Shown: positions 27,350 to 36,675, counted from the first letter of the stretch. The stretch: DNA of 64,000 nucleotides from Peribacillus frigoritolerans (GCF_040250305.1 NZ_CP158190.1:1334001-1398000); one strand, 5' to 3'. A program made the numbers and translations. Notes: generated by a model from the letters alone, not told the origin.

Positions 27350-28192
27350 ATGTACAGTGGTGAAATGAAGAAAATTATCATAGTTGTGGTCGGAGCATTG
27401 CTTAATGCCATCGCAATGAACTTTTTTCTAATACCGGCAAACGTATATGCAAGCGGCTTTACGGGAGTGGCCCAGCTTCTATCGAGGATGATTGGTTCTT
27501 TTGCTCCTTTTAATGTATCGACAGGTATTCTATTGCTTTTATTGAACATTCCAGTAACGATCATTGCTTGGCGAAAGGTTGGAAAGTCTTTCACTTTTTA
27601 TAGTTTCCTCAGTGTTGCCTTGATGTCCTTCTTTATGGAAATCATTCCGATTACACGCTGGTCACCTGACATATTATTGAATGCGGTATTTGGCGGGGTC
27701 ATTGCTGCAGTAGGTGTGGGGATCACATTGAAATACGGTGCATCGACTGGAGGAATGGATATTATCGCCATGCTTCTTTCACGGAAGAAAGATAAACCTG
27801 TAGGTACTTATTTATTTCTGCTGAATGGCGTGATCATTGTAACGGCAGGTGCTGTTTATGGACCGGAAAAAGCTTTGTATACACTTGTTACCCTTTATAC
27901 ATCGACCCGTGTCGTGGACGCGATACATACGCGTCATGAAAAGCTTACGGCCATGATCATTACAAAGAAAAGCGAAGAACTTAAACAGGCAATCCATGCT
28001 AAGTTAGTTCGCGGAATTACAAGGGTTCCCGCAAAAGGGGCGTTCACCAACGAAACTAAGGAAATGTTGTTGATTGTCATTACAAGGTATGAACTGTATG
28101 ACCTTGAACGGATCATCAAGGAAGTGGATCCACACGCTTTCACAAACATCATAGAAACGTCAGGCATTGTTGGAACTTTCCGCAGGGAATGA
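27350..28192 (+). CDS. yitT: YitT family membrane protein (DUF161/DUF2179)
   Basis: The 280-residue protein has five to six hydrophobic segments in its first two thirds (KKIIIVVVGALLNAIAMNFFLIPANVYASG is the typical YitT start). A soluble C-terminal DUF2179 domain follows (MIITKKSEELKQAI, TRVPAKGAFT). The family is widespread in Firmicutes; the transport or sensing role is unproven. The ATG at 27350 has GGAGG eight bases upstream; the ATG at 27335 overlaps that site. It is divergent from yitS, as in B. subtilis. Confidence 0.87.
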   Translation: MYSGEMKKIIIVVVGALLNAIAMNFFLIPANVYASGFTGVAQLLSRMIGSFAPFNVSTGILLLLLNIPVTIIAWRKVGKSFTFYSFLSVALMSFFMEIIPITRWSPDILLNAVFGGVIAAVGVGITLKYGASTGGMDIIAMLLSRKKDKPVGTYLFLLNGVIIVTAGAVYGPEKALYTLVTLYTSTRVVDAIHTRHEKLTAMIITKKSEELKQAIHAKLVRGITRVPAKGAFTNETKEMLLIVITRYELYDLERIIKEVDPHAFTNIIETSGIVGTFRRE

Positions 28193-28254
28193 TATTAACA
28201 AAAAATCAAGGCCATTACACTTCTATTACAAAAGGAAGTATTTGGGCGTTTTAA

Positions 28255-28290
28255 GTTTATTGCCTGTACAAAACGGCTTATTCTTATAAT
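28255..28290 (+). promoter_or_regulatory. Candidate sigma-B-like and -10 elements before gsiB
   Basis: GTTTAT (28255-28260), 14 bases, then GGCTTA (28275-28280) is a partial match to the sigma-B pattern GTTTAA/GGGTAT. TATAAT at 28285-28290 suggests an overlapping sigma-A start. The expectation that gsiB is sigma-B dependent comes from B. subtilis; the sequence match alone is weak. Confidence 0.3.
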
Positions 28291-28328
28291 GTAGCGCCAA
28301 TTTAAAATCTTATGAAGGAGTGATGAAA

Positions 28329-28580
28329 ATGGCTAACGACGAAAAAATGAGCAGACAGGAAGCGGGCCGTAAAGGCGGGGAAGCCACTTCTAAAAATCAC
28401 GACAAGGATTTTTACCGGGAAATTGGGCAAAAGGGCGGAGAAGCCACATCGGATAATCATGATAAGGAATTCTATCAAGAAATTGGACAAAAGGGCGGAG
28501 AAGCCACTGCTGATTCCCATGGTAAAGACTTTTATAAAGAAATCGGTGAAAAAGGCGGTAAGGCACGAAATAACAATTGA
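28329..28580 (+). CDS. gsiB: General stress protein GsiB-like (KGG repeats)
   Basis: This 83-residue hydrophilic protein consists of tandem modules of about 20 residues, of the type GRKGGEATSKNHDKDFYREI. Three full modules and a final GEKGGKARNNN are present. B. subtilis GsiB has five modules (about 123 residues), so this copy is short. It resembles LEA/desiccation proteins and is induced by stress and glucose starvation in B. subtilis. The ATG at 28329 has AAGGAG eight bases before; GTG and ATG codons at 28320 and 28323 are too close to that site. Confidence 0.9.
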   Translation: MANDEKMSRQEAGRKGGEATSKNHDKDFYREIGQKGGEATSDNHDKEFYQEIGQKGGEATADSHGKDFYKEIGEKGGKARNNN

Positions 28581-28591
28581 TGAAAACAAAG

Positions 28592-28622
28592 CGAAAGCCT
28601 CCAGGAAATCTGGAGGCTTTCA
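28592..28622. terminator. Bidirectional terminator after gsiB
   Basis: A 12-bp perfect stem, GAAAGCCTCCAG (28593-28604) with its complement at 28610-28621, separates gsiB from the convergent DUF3813 gene. Confidence 0.87.
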
Positions 28623-28624
28623 CT

Positions 28625-28816
28625 TTATTTAGAGTGGTTTTCCAGCTCTTCCTGGAGTTCCCGCAGTTGTTCTTTTTCGGCCTCGGTCGTATTGGCAAAG
28701 GCTGATGAAAGAGCGTTTTTAGCGATTTCCTCTGTCTTTTGCTGGTCACCGTCATGCTCAGAGTGGAGAGCTTCTTCAACAAATTCCCTAGCCTTCTGGA
28801 ATAATTTGTTTCCCAT
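28625..28816 (-). CDS. DUF3813-like small acidic protein
   Basis: The 63-residue helical protein (MGNKLFQKAREFVEEALHS... ENHSK) has a glutamate-rich coiled-coil-like second half. The opening GNKLFQKARE matches my recollection of DUF3813 proteins of Bacillaceae, whose function is unknown. Its ATG shares one base with the stop of the upstream 50-residue gene (TAATG), so the two are translationally coupled. Confidence 0.72.
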   Translation of the reverse strand: MGNKLFQKAREFVEEALHSEHDGDQQKTEEIAKNALSSAFANTTEAEKEQLRELQEELENHSK

Positions 28817-28968
28817 TAGAAGCCACCATAGCTTTGTTCAGACATAATTCTTAACCTGTCCTTTTCAGCCTCTTCAAACGTAGTGTGATAAGGGATTTTT
28901 TCGGCATGCCTGGCAACACTTTCTTTGCCCTGCTGTACAAATCGTTTAGATTTACTGCTTTTACCCAT
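28816..28968 (-). CDS. Small basic protein, 50 aa, coupled to the DUF3813 gene
   Basis: The gene encodes MGKSSKSKRFVQQGKESVAR, a middle HAEKIPYHTTFEEAEKD, and an aromatic ending EQSYGGF. An excellent ribosome-binding site (GGAGGAGATAAG) precedes the ATG, and the stop overlaps the start of the next gene by one base, so it is very likely real. There is no signal peptide or membrane segment. I do not recognise a characterised family. In the B. subtilis yit region small genes occupy the same interval between yitT and yitU. Confidence 0.7.
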   Translation of the reverse strand: MGKSSKSKRFVQQGKESVARHAEKIPYHTTFEEAEKDRLRIMSEQSYGGF

Positions 28969-29071
28969 TCTTATCTCCTCCGATTCTGAGCGTTGTTGAC
29001 AACGGAATTGATATGTTGTCCATATTAGTTTGGCTTGAAAGGTCGATATTATGAAGGTAAAAAATGACGTA

Positions 29072-29887
29072 TTAGGCTTTTATATTGAATTTTTCTTCGA
29101 GGAAGACGGCTATACCATCTTCTTCATTTGTCAATGTAGTCGTATTTGCTACCGTTTTTACTGGTGAGATCGCATTTCCCATGGCCACCCCGGTTCCCGC
29201 GTATTCGAGCATTTCCAAATCATTATCTTCATCACCGAAAGCGATTATCCTGTTTTGAGGAATTTCCAGATAGTTGGATACACGTTTTAGCCCTACGGCT
29301 TTACTTAACCCGCTTTTTATTATTTCGATGATATGAAAAGGCTCTGCCCAGCGGCGATGATCGACCAATTCTGCATGAACATCGGATAGATGCTGGCGAA
29401 TCTGTCCTACGAATTCACTATCTGTGTGAATTAGCATCGAAGTTGGGGAATCCTGAAGGTAATTGCGCAAGTCACCTGTCTTCATGATCGGATTTCCTAC
29501 ATTGAACATGTTCATCAATTTTTCATCATGATAATGGACATAAACTTCATCCCGGACTTCTGCGATGATGTTGTGATATTTAAACTGATCACACGCTTCG
29601 ACAATATCTTTCGCAACATTTATATCCAGTGGAGAGTGGTATACCCCCCAATTTGTATGTAATGGGTGATGGACGAAAGCGCCATTGAAATTAACGATTG
29701 GTGTAGTCAACCCCAATTCCCGGTAATAAAGTTCACTTGAGCGAAAGGGACGCCCGGTGGCGATCATAATTTCGTGTCCATCTTCTTTTAGTTTCAGGAG
29801 TGTTTTCTTAGTCCTTGAAGAAATTGTTTTGTTATCTGTAAGTAAGGTACCATCAAGATCCAATACGATCAAATGTTTCTCAGCCAT
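29072..29887 (-). CDS. yitU: Cof-type HAD-IIB hydrolase (YitU)
   Basis: The 271-residue phosphatase has motif I LDLDGTLLTDNK (catalytic Asp pair), motif II IATGRPF, motif III Lys in SGLSKAVGL, and motif IV AFGDEDNDLEM. The insertion between motifs II and III is the IIB cap. Such enzymes dephosphorylate sugar phosphates, FMN precursors or PLP. The ATG at 29887 has AAGGTG upstream. Position and length (about 270) fit B. subtilis YitU. Confidence 0.88.
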   Translation of the reverse strand: MAEKHLIVLDLDGTLLTDNKTISSRTKKTLLKLKEDGHEIMIATGRPFRSSELYYRELGLTTPIVNFNGAFVHHPLHTNWGVYHSPLDINVAKDIVEACDQFKYHNIIAEVRDEVYVHYHDEKLMNMFNVGNPIMKTGDLRNYLQDSPTSMLIHTDSEFVGQIRQHLSDVHAELVDHRRWAEPFHIIEIIKSGLSKAVGLKRVSNYLEIPQNRIIAFGDEDNDLEMLEYAGTGVAMGNAISPVKTVANTTTLTNEEDGIAVFLEEKFNIKA

Positions 29888-30128
29888 GTACACACCTTCT
29901 GTTCTTTTTGATTTCATTATATGCGAATATTGTTAAGCCTATTTTAAAGTAAATGTAAATCTTTTTCATTCTTTATGCATTCCTGTATGATATTACTATA
30001 TCCAGGATTATGATAATTAAAGCGAAGCTCAGGTTTAAAGGAATGAAATGATGGATGCCATGCCATTTTGATAATGGTATTGGAAATGGTATTGGAAAGA
30101 CCGGAACAAATTATTCGGAGGGGTTAAC

Positions 30129-30917
30129 TTGATAATAATTGAAAAAGAACTAATTGGACATATTCCTGTATTGCACCTAGGTGAAGAAACCACTTTCAAA
30201 CAGGAATTGCCGCTTATTATTTTTATACATGGTTTTCAAAGTGCAAAAGAACACAATCTGCACTATGCTTATTTATTGGCTGAAAAGGGGTTTCGTGTGC
30301 TTCTACCTGATGTGATTCATCATGGGGAAAGGGAAGCCGGTTTAAGTGATTCTCAAATGATTCCCCGTTTTTGGGAAATGGTTTTACAGACAATCCAGGA
30401 TTTACCTTTGCTGAAGGATGATTTATTATCCCGAAAATTAATTGATCCCGACAGAATTGGCGTAGCAGGTACCTCCATGGGGGGAATAGTGACTAATGGG
30501 GCCCTGGCTGCTTATGAATGGATTTCCGCCGGAGTCAGTTTAATGGGTAACCCATCATATGTCGCGTATGCAGAGCTCCAAATGGCGGAGATTAAGAAAA
30601 GGGAAGTTAATTTCCCAGCTACTGATGAGGAAGTTGCCAAGGTGATTGAACAGCTCAAGCCATTTGATTTGAGTCTTAATCAGGATAAGCTTTCCAACCG
30701 TCCGCTTCTTTTTTGGCATGGTGCCAAAGATCCGGTTGTTCCTTATCAACATGCATACCGTTTTTATGAAGGGGTCAAAGCAGGGTATGATGAGGCAGAT
30801 GAAAAAATTGATTTTATCCTTGACCCTAAGGCTGGACATAAGGTCAGTAGAGAAGGAGTGCTTAAGACAGCAGACTGGTTCGCGAAACATTTACTGTCAG
30901 CTGTGCAAAATGCTTAA
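30129..30917 (+). CDS. yitV: Alpha/beta-hydrolase esterase (YitV)
   Basis: The 262-residue protein has a complete triad: oxyanion segment FIHGFQSAKE, nucleophile elbow GTSMGG (Ser), Asp in WHGAKDPVVP, and His in AGHKVSREG. The family is the prolyl-oligopeptidase-like esterases. It starts with TTG at 30129 behind GGAGGGG. No signal peptide. Synteny (yitU-yitV-yitW) supports the name; the natural substrate is unknown. The 12-bp direct repeat TGGTATTGGAAA occurs twice at 30076-30099, just upstream. Confidence 0.88.
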   Translation: MIIIEKELIGHIPVLHLGEETTFKQELPLIIFIHGFQSAKEHNLHYAYLLAEKGFRVLLPDVIHHGEREAGLSDSQMIPRFWEMVLQTIQDLPLLKDDLLSRKLIDPDRIGVAGTSMGGIVTNGALAAYEWISAGVSLMGNPSYVAYAELQMAEIKKREVNFPATDEEVAKVIEQLKPFDLSLNQDKLSNRPLLFWHGAKDPVVPYQHAYRFYEGVKAGYDEADEKIDFILDPKAGHKVSREGVLKTADWFAKHLLSAVQNA

Positions 30918-31012
30918 GTACTTACACAAAATCTGTTATGATGCTTATACGGACATAATGATGAAACCGATAATCTAAAACGAAGAGATTATCCATAAAA
31001 GGAGTGATCGAA

Positions 31013-31321
31013 GTGGATCAAGATACAAAAGACATTATTTTTGGAGCTTTGGAGCAGGTCATTGACCCTGAGCTTGGTATAGATATCGTTAATTTAGGCT
31101 TGGTATATGATGTGGATATGGATGAGGAAGGTCTGACTACGGTGACGATGACATTGACAGCAATGGGCTGTCCGATGGCTGGGACGATCGTCGATCAAGT
31201 TAAATTGGTTCTGGAAGATATCCCCGAGGTCAAGGAAACGGATGTGAAGATTGTCTGGAGTCCGCCATGGACGAAAGACAAAATGTCCAGATATGCTAAA
31301 ATTGCATTAGGTATCAAATAA
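31013..31321 (+). CDS. yitW: MIP18/DUF59 family iron-sulfur assembly protein (YitW)
   Basis: The 102-residue protein is identical in length to B. subtilis YitW. It has the conserved VIDPELGIDIVNLGLVYDV motif and the reactive TAMGCPM cysteine, ending in VWSPPWTKDKMS. DUF59 proteins (SufT-like) help mature Fe-S proteins. GTG at 31013 is preferred, since AAGGAG sits eight bases upstream; the GTG at 31004 overlaps it. Confidence 0.9.
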   Translation: MDQDTKDIIFGALEQVIDPELGIDIVNLGLVYDVDMDEEGLTTVTMTLTAMGCPMAGTIVDQVKLVLEDIPEVKETDVKIVWSPPWTKDKMSRYAKIALGIK

Positions 31322-31340
31322 TAACTCTGTAATAGAAATG

Positions 31341-31401
31341 AAAAGCCAGTCAAAAAAAGTGAATCCATTCAAGGAGTCACTTTTTATGGTCTGGTTTTTT
31401 C
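31341..31401 (+). terminator. Terminator after yitW
   Basis: Nested arms (AAAAGCCAG and AGTGA on the left, TCACT and CTGGTTTTTT on the right) form a long interrupted hairpin ending in TTTTTT. Confidence 0.7.
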
Positions 31402-31427
31402 TAATACTTTCGGCTAGGAGTGGTTAA

Positions 31428-32441
31428 TTGAACAGTCAAATTAAAGATTCATTGGACAGGCCACTAAGGGATTTAAGGATTTCAGTCATAGATCGCTGTA
31501 ACTTTCGCTGCCAGTATTGCATGCCTGCTGAAATTTTTCATGAGAATTTTCAGTTCCTGCCTAAAAGTGAGCTATTATCTTATGAGGAAATTGTAAGGCT
31601 TTCTAAAATATTCGCAGGCTTAGGGGTAAAAAAACTAAGGTTGACTGGCGGGGAACCATTACTACGGAGAGATCTTACCACTCTGATTTCAAATCTCGTT
31701 AAAATTGAAGGTATTGAAGATATTGGATTGACCACGAATGGTGTCTTCTTGAAAAAGCATGCCATGAATTTGAGGGAAGCCGGTTTGCAGAGGGTGAATA
31801 TCAGCTTGGACAGCCTCGATGACGAACTTTTCAAGAAGATGAACGGCAGGGATATCGGCATAAAGCCCGTTATTGAAGGCATCGCTGCTGCCAAGGAAGC
31901 AGGGCTTGGCGTTAAAGTGAATATGGTTGTGAAAAAAGAAACCAATGAATCCCAAATCCTGCCGATGGCCCGATTTTGTAAAGATGAGGGCATTCAATTA
32001 CGCTATATAGAATTCATGGATGTCGGACATACAAATGGCTGGCAGTTGAAGAATGTCATTACGAAAAAAGAACTGCTTGCGATGCTCCAAACCGAATTCG
32101 ATCTTGAACCGGTTGAAGAAGATTATTTTGGAGAGGTGGCAAAACGCTTCCGTTATAAGGGCACTAATGCAGAAGTGGGCTTCATAACCTCGGTATCCGA
32201 GTCTTTTTGTTCAAGTTGTACACGTGCACGTCTTTCTGCTAATGGAAGTTTATATACATGCCTGTTTAATGGAAAGGGACATGACTTGAAGTCATTGCTC
32301 CGTTCCGACATGACAGATGAAGAATTGACCGGGTTCATCATATCACTTTGGAACCGTAGGGACGACCGCTATTCGGATGAGCGGGCAGCGGGAACGGTGA
32401 AGAAGCAGGAAAAAATCGAAATGTCATTCATTGGCGGGTAA
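31428..32441 (+). CDS. moaA: GTP 3',8-cyclase MoaA
   Basis: This radical-SAM enzyme carries out the first step of molybdenum cofactor synthesis. Both clusters are visible: N-terminal CNFRCQYC (C-x3-C-x2-C) and C-terminal [18 protein letters not shown] (C-x2-C-x13-C), with the required Gly-Gly end (SFIGG). Length is 337 residues. TTG at 31428 follows TAGGAG. No other molybdenum-cofactor gene is in the window. It lies convergent to an Fnr-type regulator, which suggests a link with anaerobic nitrate respiration as in B. subtilis narA; that link is inference. Confidence 0.92.
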   Translation: MNSQIKDSLDRPLRDLRISVIDRCNFRCQYCMPAEIFHENFQFLPKSELLSYEEIVRLSKIFAGLGVKKLRLTGGEPLLRRDLTTLISNLVKIEGIEDIGLTTNGVFLKKHAMNLREAGLQRVNISLDSLDDELFKKMNGRDIGIKPVIEGIAAAKEAGLGVKVNMVVKKETNESQILPMARFCKDEGIQLRYIEFMDVGHTNGWQLKNVITKKELLAMLQTEFDLEPVEEDYFGEVAKRFRYKGTNAEVGFITSVSESFCSSCTRARLSANGSLYTCLFNGKGHDLKSLLRSDMTDEELTGFIISLWNRRDDRYSDERAAGTVKKQEKIEMSFIGG

Positions 32442-32679
32442 TCCGTCCGAATGAGTGAAAATTAAGGGATGGCAGCTATGCCATCCCTTTTTTGTTTGTC
32501 AGGAACTGATGTCAGTCATGGACGAATTCGATTTTTATACTTTTTTTATGCATTTTTATATAGGACACAAGGTAATGAAAATAATTCAATGGTCCTAGGG
32601 GTGGATTTAGCCTGAAATAAACTCCAATCATTTTAAGATCAGGAAGGCATTATGTATTGCTGCTTTTTATGGAAGGGAT

Positions 32680-33369
32680 TCAATCGATGGTACAGATTTC
32701 TATTGGACAGTTTTCACAGTCGATTTCCTGTTTCAAATAATCAAAGTCAAGAATCGTAATGCGTCCCTTTTTAATGGAGATGACATTGTTTTTCCTTAAT
32801 TGAGCAAGCATTCGATTGACCACCTCGCGGGATGTGCCGCAAAAATTGGCGAGTTCTTGGTTTGTAAATGGAAGATTGATAACTTTACCGTCTTCTGCTT
32901 CAGTGCCATAGCTATTTGATAAACGGATGAGGGTGGAGTAAAATGCACCTTTCTTACCGTGCAGGAGCATATCGCGGAATTTAGCCTGATTTTTACGGTT
33001 TTGAGCGGATAACCATGTCATCATCTCGACTGCAAGATGGCTATCTGAGGCGATTTTTTCTTCTAATGCTTCTTTGGAAATAACTGCAACAGTTCCATCT
33101 TCCATCATTTTTGCATTCATCATATATTTAGGATTTTGAGAAAACAAGACGGTTTCCCCAACCAAATCATTCTCTGAACTAATGCGTATAGTTAATTCCC
33201 GACCGTCGGGAACAACCTTGCTCACTTCCACTTTCCCTTTAATAATGTAATACAAATCACTTGCTGGGGTGCTCTCCTGAAAAAGGTAGCGTCCTTTTTC
33301 CATATGTTTAACTTGTTGTTTATTATGTAAAATTGCATGCATCCGATTAGATAACGATAATTCATTCAT
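32680..33369 (-). CDS. fnr: Crp/Fnr family regulator with C-terminal Fe-S cysteines (Fnr)
   Basis: The 229-residue regulator has an N-terminal cyclic-nucleotide-binding-type domain (IIKGKVEVSKVVPDGREL) and a C-terminal winged helix (TNQELANFCGTSREVVNRMLAQLRK). It ends with CENCPIEIC (C-x2-C-x4-C), the arrangement that binds the oxygen-sensing [4Fe-4S] cluster at the C-terminus of Bacillus Fnr, unlike the N-terminal cluster in E. coli FNR. It should activate anaerobic respiration genes. The ATG at 33369 follows AAGGTGG. No TGTGA-N6-TCACA site was noticed nearby. Confidence 0.87.
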   Translation of the reverse strand: MNELSLSNRMHAILHNKQQVKHMEKGRYLFQESTPASDLYYIIKGKVEVSKVVPDGRELTIRISSENDLVGETVLFSQNPKYMMNAKMMEDGTVAVISKEALEEKIASDSHLAVEMMTWLSAQNRKNQAKFRDMLLHGKKGAFYSTLIRLSNSYGTEAEDGKVINLPFTNQELANFCGTSREVVNRMLAQLRKNNVISIKKGRITILDFDYLKQEIDCENCPIEICTID

Positions 33370-33524
33370 GCATATGACCACCTTTCAGATAGCGTCATTA
33401 CTCGATTACTACCTTTGATTTAAGCGGAAAAAACCCTAGTAGTCAACAAGTTTGGATAATTCTAGGATTTTTGGTGGATAATTTTTCATGTAAAATTTAT
33501 GTTTTAAATTTTATAAAAATACAT

Positions 33525-33553
33525 TTGATTTTATTTTTATTCAGTCATATAAT
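33525..33553 (+). promoter_or_regulatory. argC promoter with overlapping ARG box
   Basis: TTGATT (33525-33530), 17 bases and TATAAT (33548-33553) form a good sigma-A promoter. The spacer holds, on the minus strand, CTGAATAAAAATAAAATC (33544-33527), close to the AhrC/ArgR box CATGAATAAAAATKCAAK. A second partial palindrome, CATGTAAAATTTATG, lies at 33487-33501. Repression by arginine-bound AhrC at this operator is the expected control. Confidence 0.7.
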
Positions 33554-33602
33554 AATAGAATCAAAGAATGGCAGGGACCTGAAAATTATAGGAGATGGTT
33601 TT

Positions 33603-34640
33603 ATGAACGTATCAATAGTAGGTGCAACGGGTTATGGAGGAATGGAACTAATAAGATTTTTGAATAATCATCCGCAATTTAAAATAAAATCATTGCATAC
33701 TTCATCCCAATTTGGTCGAAGTTTATATGAAGATAATGCACATTTAATGCATATGAAAGATACATTAGAAAAAATTGATCCGGAAGCGATTGCAAAAAAA
33801 TCCGATATTGTATTTCTTGCAACTCCTTCCGGTGTTTCCTCGCAATTGATTTCGGAATTTTCTGACCTTGACATTAAAGTGATCGACCTATCAGGAGACC
33901 TCAGGCTTCAAACTCCAGGTGAATACGAGCACTGGTATAAAAAGCCGGCTGCGCCTCAGCATATTATTGAAGAGGCCGTATACGGATTGGCTGAATGGAA
34001 TGCCGAAGCAATAAAAAAAGCGACGATTATTGCAAATCCTGGGTGCTACCCAACCGCTTCACTATTAGGTCTTGCCCCTTTATTCACTGAAGGGTTGGCG
34101 GGAGCGGCTGCCGATGTGACCATTGATGCAAAATCCGGGGTTTCAGGGGCGGGTAAATCACTTTCGGCAGTTACCCATTATAGTGAAATGAATGAGAACT
34201 TTAAGATATATAAGGTAAATCAACATCAACACATACCGGAAATCGAACAACAGCTTGGGAGATGGTCATCAGGTTTACAGCCTATTACCTTTAATACACA
34301 TCTTGTTCCAATGACAAGAGGGATTATGGCCACGATGTATTTAAAGGTAAATCGGGAAACCTCAAATGTTGAATTAAAGGATTTATACGAAACCGTATAC
34401 GAGAACCACCCATTTGTCCGGGTACAGCCCCTTGACCGCTTTCCATCCACGAAACAGGTATATGGATCGAACTTTTGCGACATTGGCATCGATTACGATG
34501 AAAGGACAGGTAAGGTAACGGTGGTTTCGGTTATTGATAATTTAGTGAAGGGTGCTGCAGGGCAGGCCATTCAAAATGCAAATATATTAATGGGACTAGA
34601 AGAAACGGCAGGACTATGGAACAGTCCGATATATCCGTAA
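33603..34640 (+). CDS. argC: N-acetyl-gamma-glutamyl-phosphate reductase ArgC
   Basis: Third step of arginine synthesis: NADPH reduction of N-acetylglutamyl phosphate. The 345-residue protein opens MNVSIVGATGYGGMELIRFL (nucleotide-binding GxTGxxG) and carries the catalytic cysteine in IIANPGCYPTAS. The true start is ATG 33603 behind AGGAGATGG; the open frame upstream (to 33471) covers the promoter. It begins a seven-gene operon reaching argF. Confidence 0.94.
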   Translation: MNVSIVGATGYGGMELIRFLNNHPQFKIKSLHTSSQFGRSLYEDNAHLMHMKDTLEKIDPEAIAKKSDIVFLATPSGVSSQLISEFSDLDIKVIDLSGDLRLQTPGEYEHWYKKPAAPQHIIEEAVYGLAEWNAEAIKKATIIANPGCYPTASLLGLAPLFTEGLAGAAADVTIDAKSGVSGAGKSLSAVTHYSEMNENFKIYKVNQHQHIPEIEQQLGRWSSGLQPITFNTHLVPMTRGIMATMYLKVNRETSNVELKDLYETVYENHPFVRVQPLDRFPSTKQVYGSNFCDIGIDYDERTGKVTVVSVIDNLVKGAAGQAIQNANILMGLEETAGLWNSPIYP

Positions 34641-34656
34641 ACTTTGGAGGGAAACA

Positions 34657-35889
34657 ATGAATACACTACAGCAGGTTGAAGAAATCAAACATATTCAAGA
34701 AGGAAACATTTTAATGCCCCAAGGGTTCAAAGCGTCAGGTGTCCATGCAGGATTACGCTATTCTAAAAAGGACGTTGGCATCATCTTCACCGATGTTCCA
34801 GCATCAGCCGCGGCCGTTTATACACAAAATATAGTTCAAGCAGCTCCAATCAATGTAACGAAAGACAGCATTGCCGTTACTGGGAAACTACACGGCATTG
34901 TAGTGAATAGTGCTTGTGCGAATGCTTGTACAGGTGAACAGGGTTTAAAAGATGCAAAGGAAATGAGGAAGCTTGCTGCTCAAAAGTTCGGTTTGGAGGA
35001 CCATTCATTTGCAGTGGCTTCAACGGGAGTCATAGGGGAATTCATGGAAATGGAAAAGGTAAGGAAGGGCATAGAGTCATTGCAGCCAGAAAATACACCT
35101 GAAGCTGCTGAAGCTTTTGGTACAGCCATTTTAACAACGGATATCGTAACGAAGAGCTGTGGTTATGAAACAATCATTGACGGTAAAACCGTGAAAATGG
35201 GCGGTGCTGCAAAGGGATCGGGAATGATTCATCCAAACATGGCCACAATGCTCGGCTTCATTACGACGGATGCTGTAATTGAACCGGCTGATTTACAGCA
35301 AGCACTATCCTCGATTACAAATGATACATTCAATCAAATCACGGTTGACGGCGACTGTTCAACGAACGACATGGTGTTGGTACTCGCGAATGGAGAAGCG
35401 AACAATGAGCCTTTGACGCCTGACCATCCGGAATGGTTCATCTTCCTGGAATTATTAAAGCAAACTTCGGAAAATCTCGCCAAACAAATTGCGAAAGACG
35501 GAGAAGGTGCCACAAAACTGATAGAAGTGAATGTTCATGGCATGAATACGAAGCAAGATTCACAGATGATGGCGAAGACGATCGTTGGGTCAAATCTAGT
35601 GAAAACGGCAGCTTTTGGAGCGGATGCAAACTGGGGACGAATCATTGCTGCGATGGGAAGAAGCGGAGTGGTATTCAATCCGGATCAAACAACGATCGTT
35701 TTTGGTGACATTGTCGTACTTAAAGATGGTGAGCCAATCATGTTTTCTGAGGAAGATGCCAAAGCATACTTGGAAAATGAAAGTATCATCATTCATGTTT
35801 ATTTGAAAGATGGTAATGAATCAGGCACGGCATGGGGCTGCGATTTAACCTATGATTATGTGAAAATAAACGGAAGCTATCGTTCGTAA
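34657..35889 (+). CDS. argJ: ArgJ, bifunctional ornithine acetyltransferase / N-acetylglutamate synthase
   Basis: The 410-residue precursor is cleaved by itself before the conserved Thr in HPNMATMLGF (near residue 195), giving alpha and beta chains. The enzyme moves the acetyl group from N-acetylornithine to glutamate, closing the acetyl cycle, so no argA or argE is needed. The CANACTGEQG and GDCSTNDM motifs are intact. It follows argC by 16 bases with a GGAGGG ribosome-binding site. Confidence 0.94.
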   Translation: MNTLQQVEEIKHIQEGNILMPQGFKASGVHAGLRYSKKDVGIIFTDVPASAAAVYTQNIVQAAPINVTKDSIAVTGKLHGIVVNSACANACTGEQGLKDAKEMRKLAAQKFGLEDHSFAVASTGVIGEFMEMEKVRKGIESLQPENTPEAAEAFGTAILTTDIVTKSCGYETIIDGKTVKMGGAAKGSGMIHPNMATMLGFITTDAVIEPADLQQALSSITNDTFNQITVDGDCSTNDMVLVLANGEANNEPLTPDHPEWFIFLELLKQTSENLAKQIAKDGEGATKLIEVNVHGMNTKQDSQMMAKTIVGSNLVKTAAFGADANWGRIIAAMGRSGVVFNPDQTTIVFGDIVVLKDGEPIMFSEEDAKAYLENESIIIHVYLKDGNESGTAWGCDLTYDYVKINGSYRS

Positions 35890-35901
35890 GAGGTGAAAAG
35901 T

Positions 35902-36675
35902 ATGGACATATTAGTCATTAAGTGCGGCGGCAGCATCATTAACGAGTTATCGGAGTCGTTTTTCAATAGTGTTAAAGAGTTACAAAACCGCGGCTACCAT
36001 ATCGTCTTTGTGCATGGAGGCGGCCCTGATATAAATTCAATGCTTGAAAAATTTGAAATTGAACCTGTATTTGAAGATGGGTTAAGGAAAACGACCACTG
36101 AAGTGTTGGAAATTGTGGAACTTATGCTGGCAGGCAAATCAAACCGCAGCCTCGTTCATAAATTGGAAGCTCATGGCATCAAGGCAGTCGGTTTAAATGG
36201 CTCTGATGGCGGAATTCTCACAGGTGATTATATCGATGAACAGAAACTTGGAGCTGTTGGTGAAATACAACAAGTCAATACGGAATTATTCGGCCTTTTA
36301 TTTGAAAAAGGTTATTGTCCGGTATTGACGCCCATTTCAACTACCGAAGAAGGCACTAAATTAAATGTGAATGCCGATATGGCTGCAGGATCTGTAGCGA
36401 AGGCACTATCGGCCGATATGTGTTTATTTGTGACCGATGTTAAAGGGGTCTTGAAGAACGGGCAGATCATTGAGAAATTGAATGAAACGGAAACGAAGAA
36501 TATGATCATGGATGGAAGTATCCATGGGGGAATGATCCCGAAGGTCAATACAGCGTTGTCGGTGCTGAATAAAGGGATTGAAGAAGTGATGATCGTTAGT
36601 GGGAAAGATCATTTTTATCAAGGCGGTCAATTCATCGGTACGAAATTTCTTCAGGAGGAAGGGGTATTACAATGA
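35902..36675 (+). CDS. argB: Acetylglutamate kinase ArgB
   Basis: The 257-residue amino-acid kinase phosphorylates N-acetylglutamate. Visible motifs are VIKCGGSII (ATP loop), FVHGGGPDIN (substrate loop), and LNVNADMAAG. The ATG at 35902 has AGAGGTG upstream; the frame's earlier GTG at 35893 lies within that site. The stop overlaps the argD start by four bases. Confidence 0.93.
   Translation: MDILVIKCGGSIINELSESFFNSVKELQNRGYHIVFVHGGGPDINSMLEKFEIEPVFEDGLRKTTTEVLEIVELMLAGKSNRSLVHKLEAHGIKAVGLNGSDGGILTGDYIDEQKLGAVGEIQQVNTELFGLLFEKGYCPVLTPISTTEEGTKLNVNADMAAGSVAKALSADMCLFVTDVKGVLKNGQIIEKLNETETKNMIMDGSIHGGMIPKVNTALSVLNKGIEEVMIVSGKDHFYQGGQFIGTKFLQEEGVLQ

Noticed and set aside
28302..28782. Long minus-strand frames opposite gsiB
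   Set aside because: They are antisense shadows of the repeated KGG coding sequence and cross a strong terminator.
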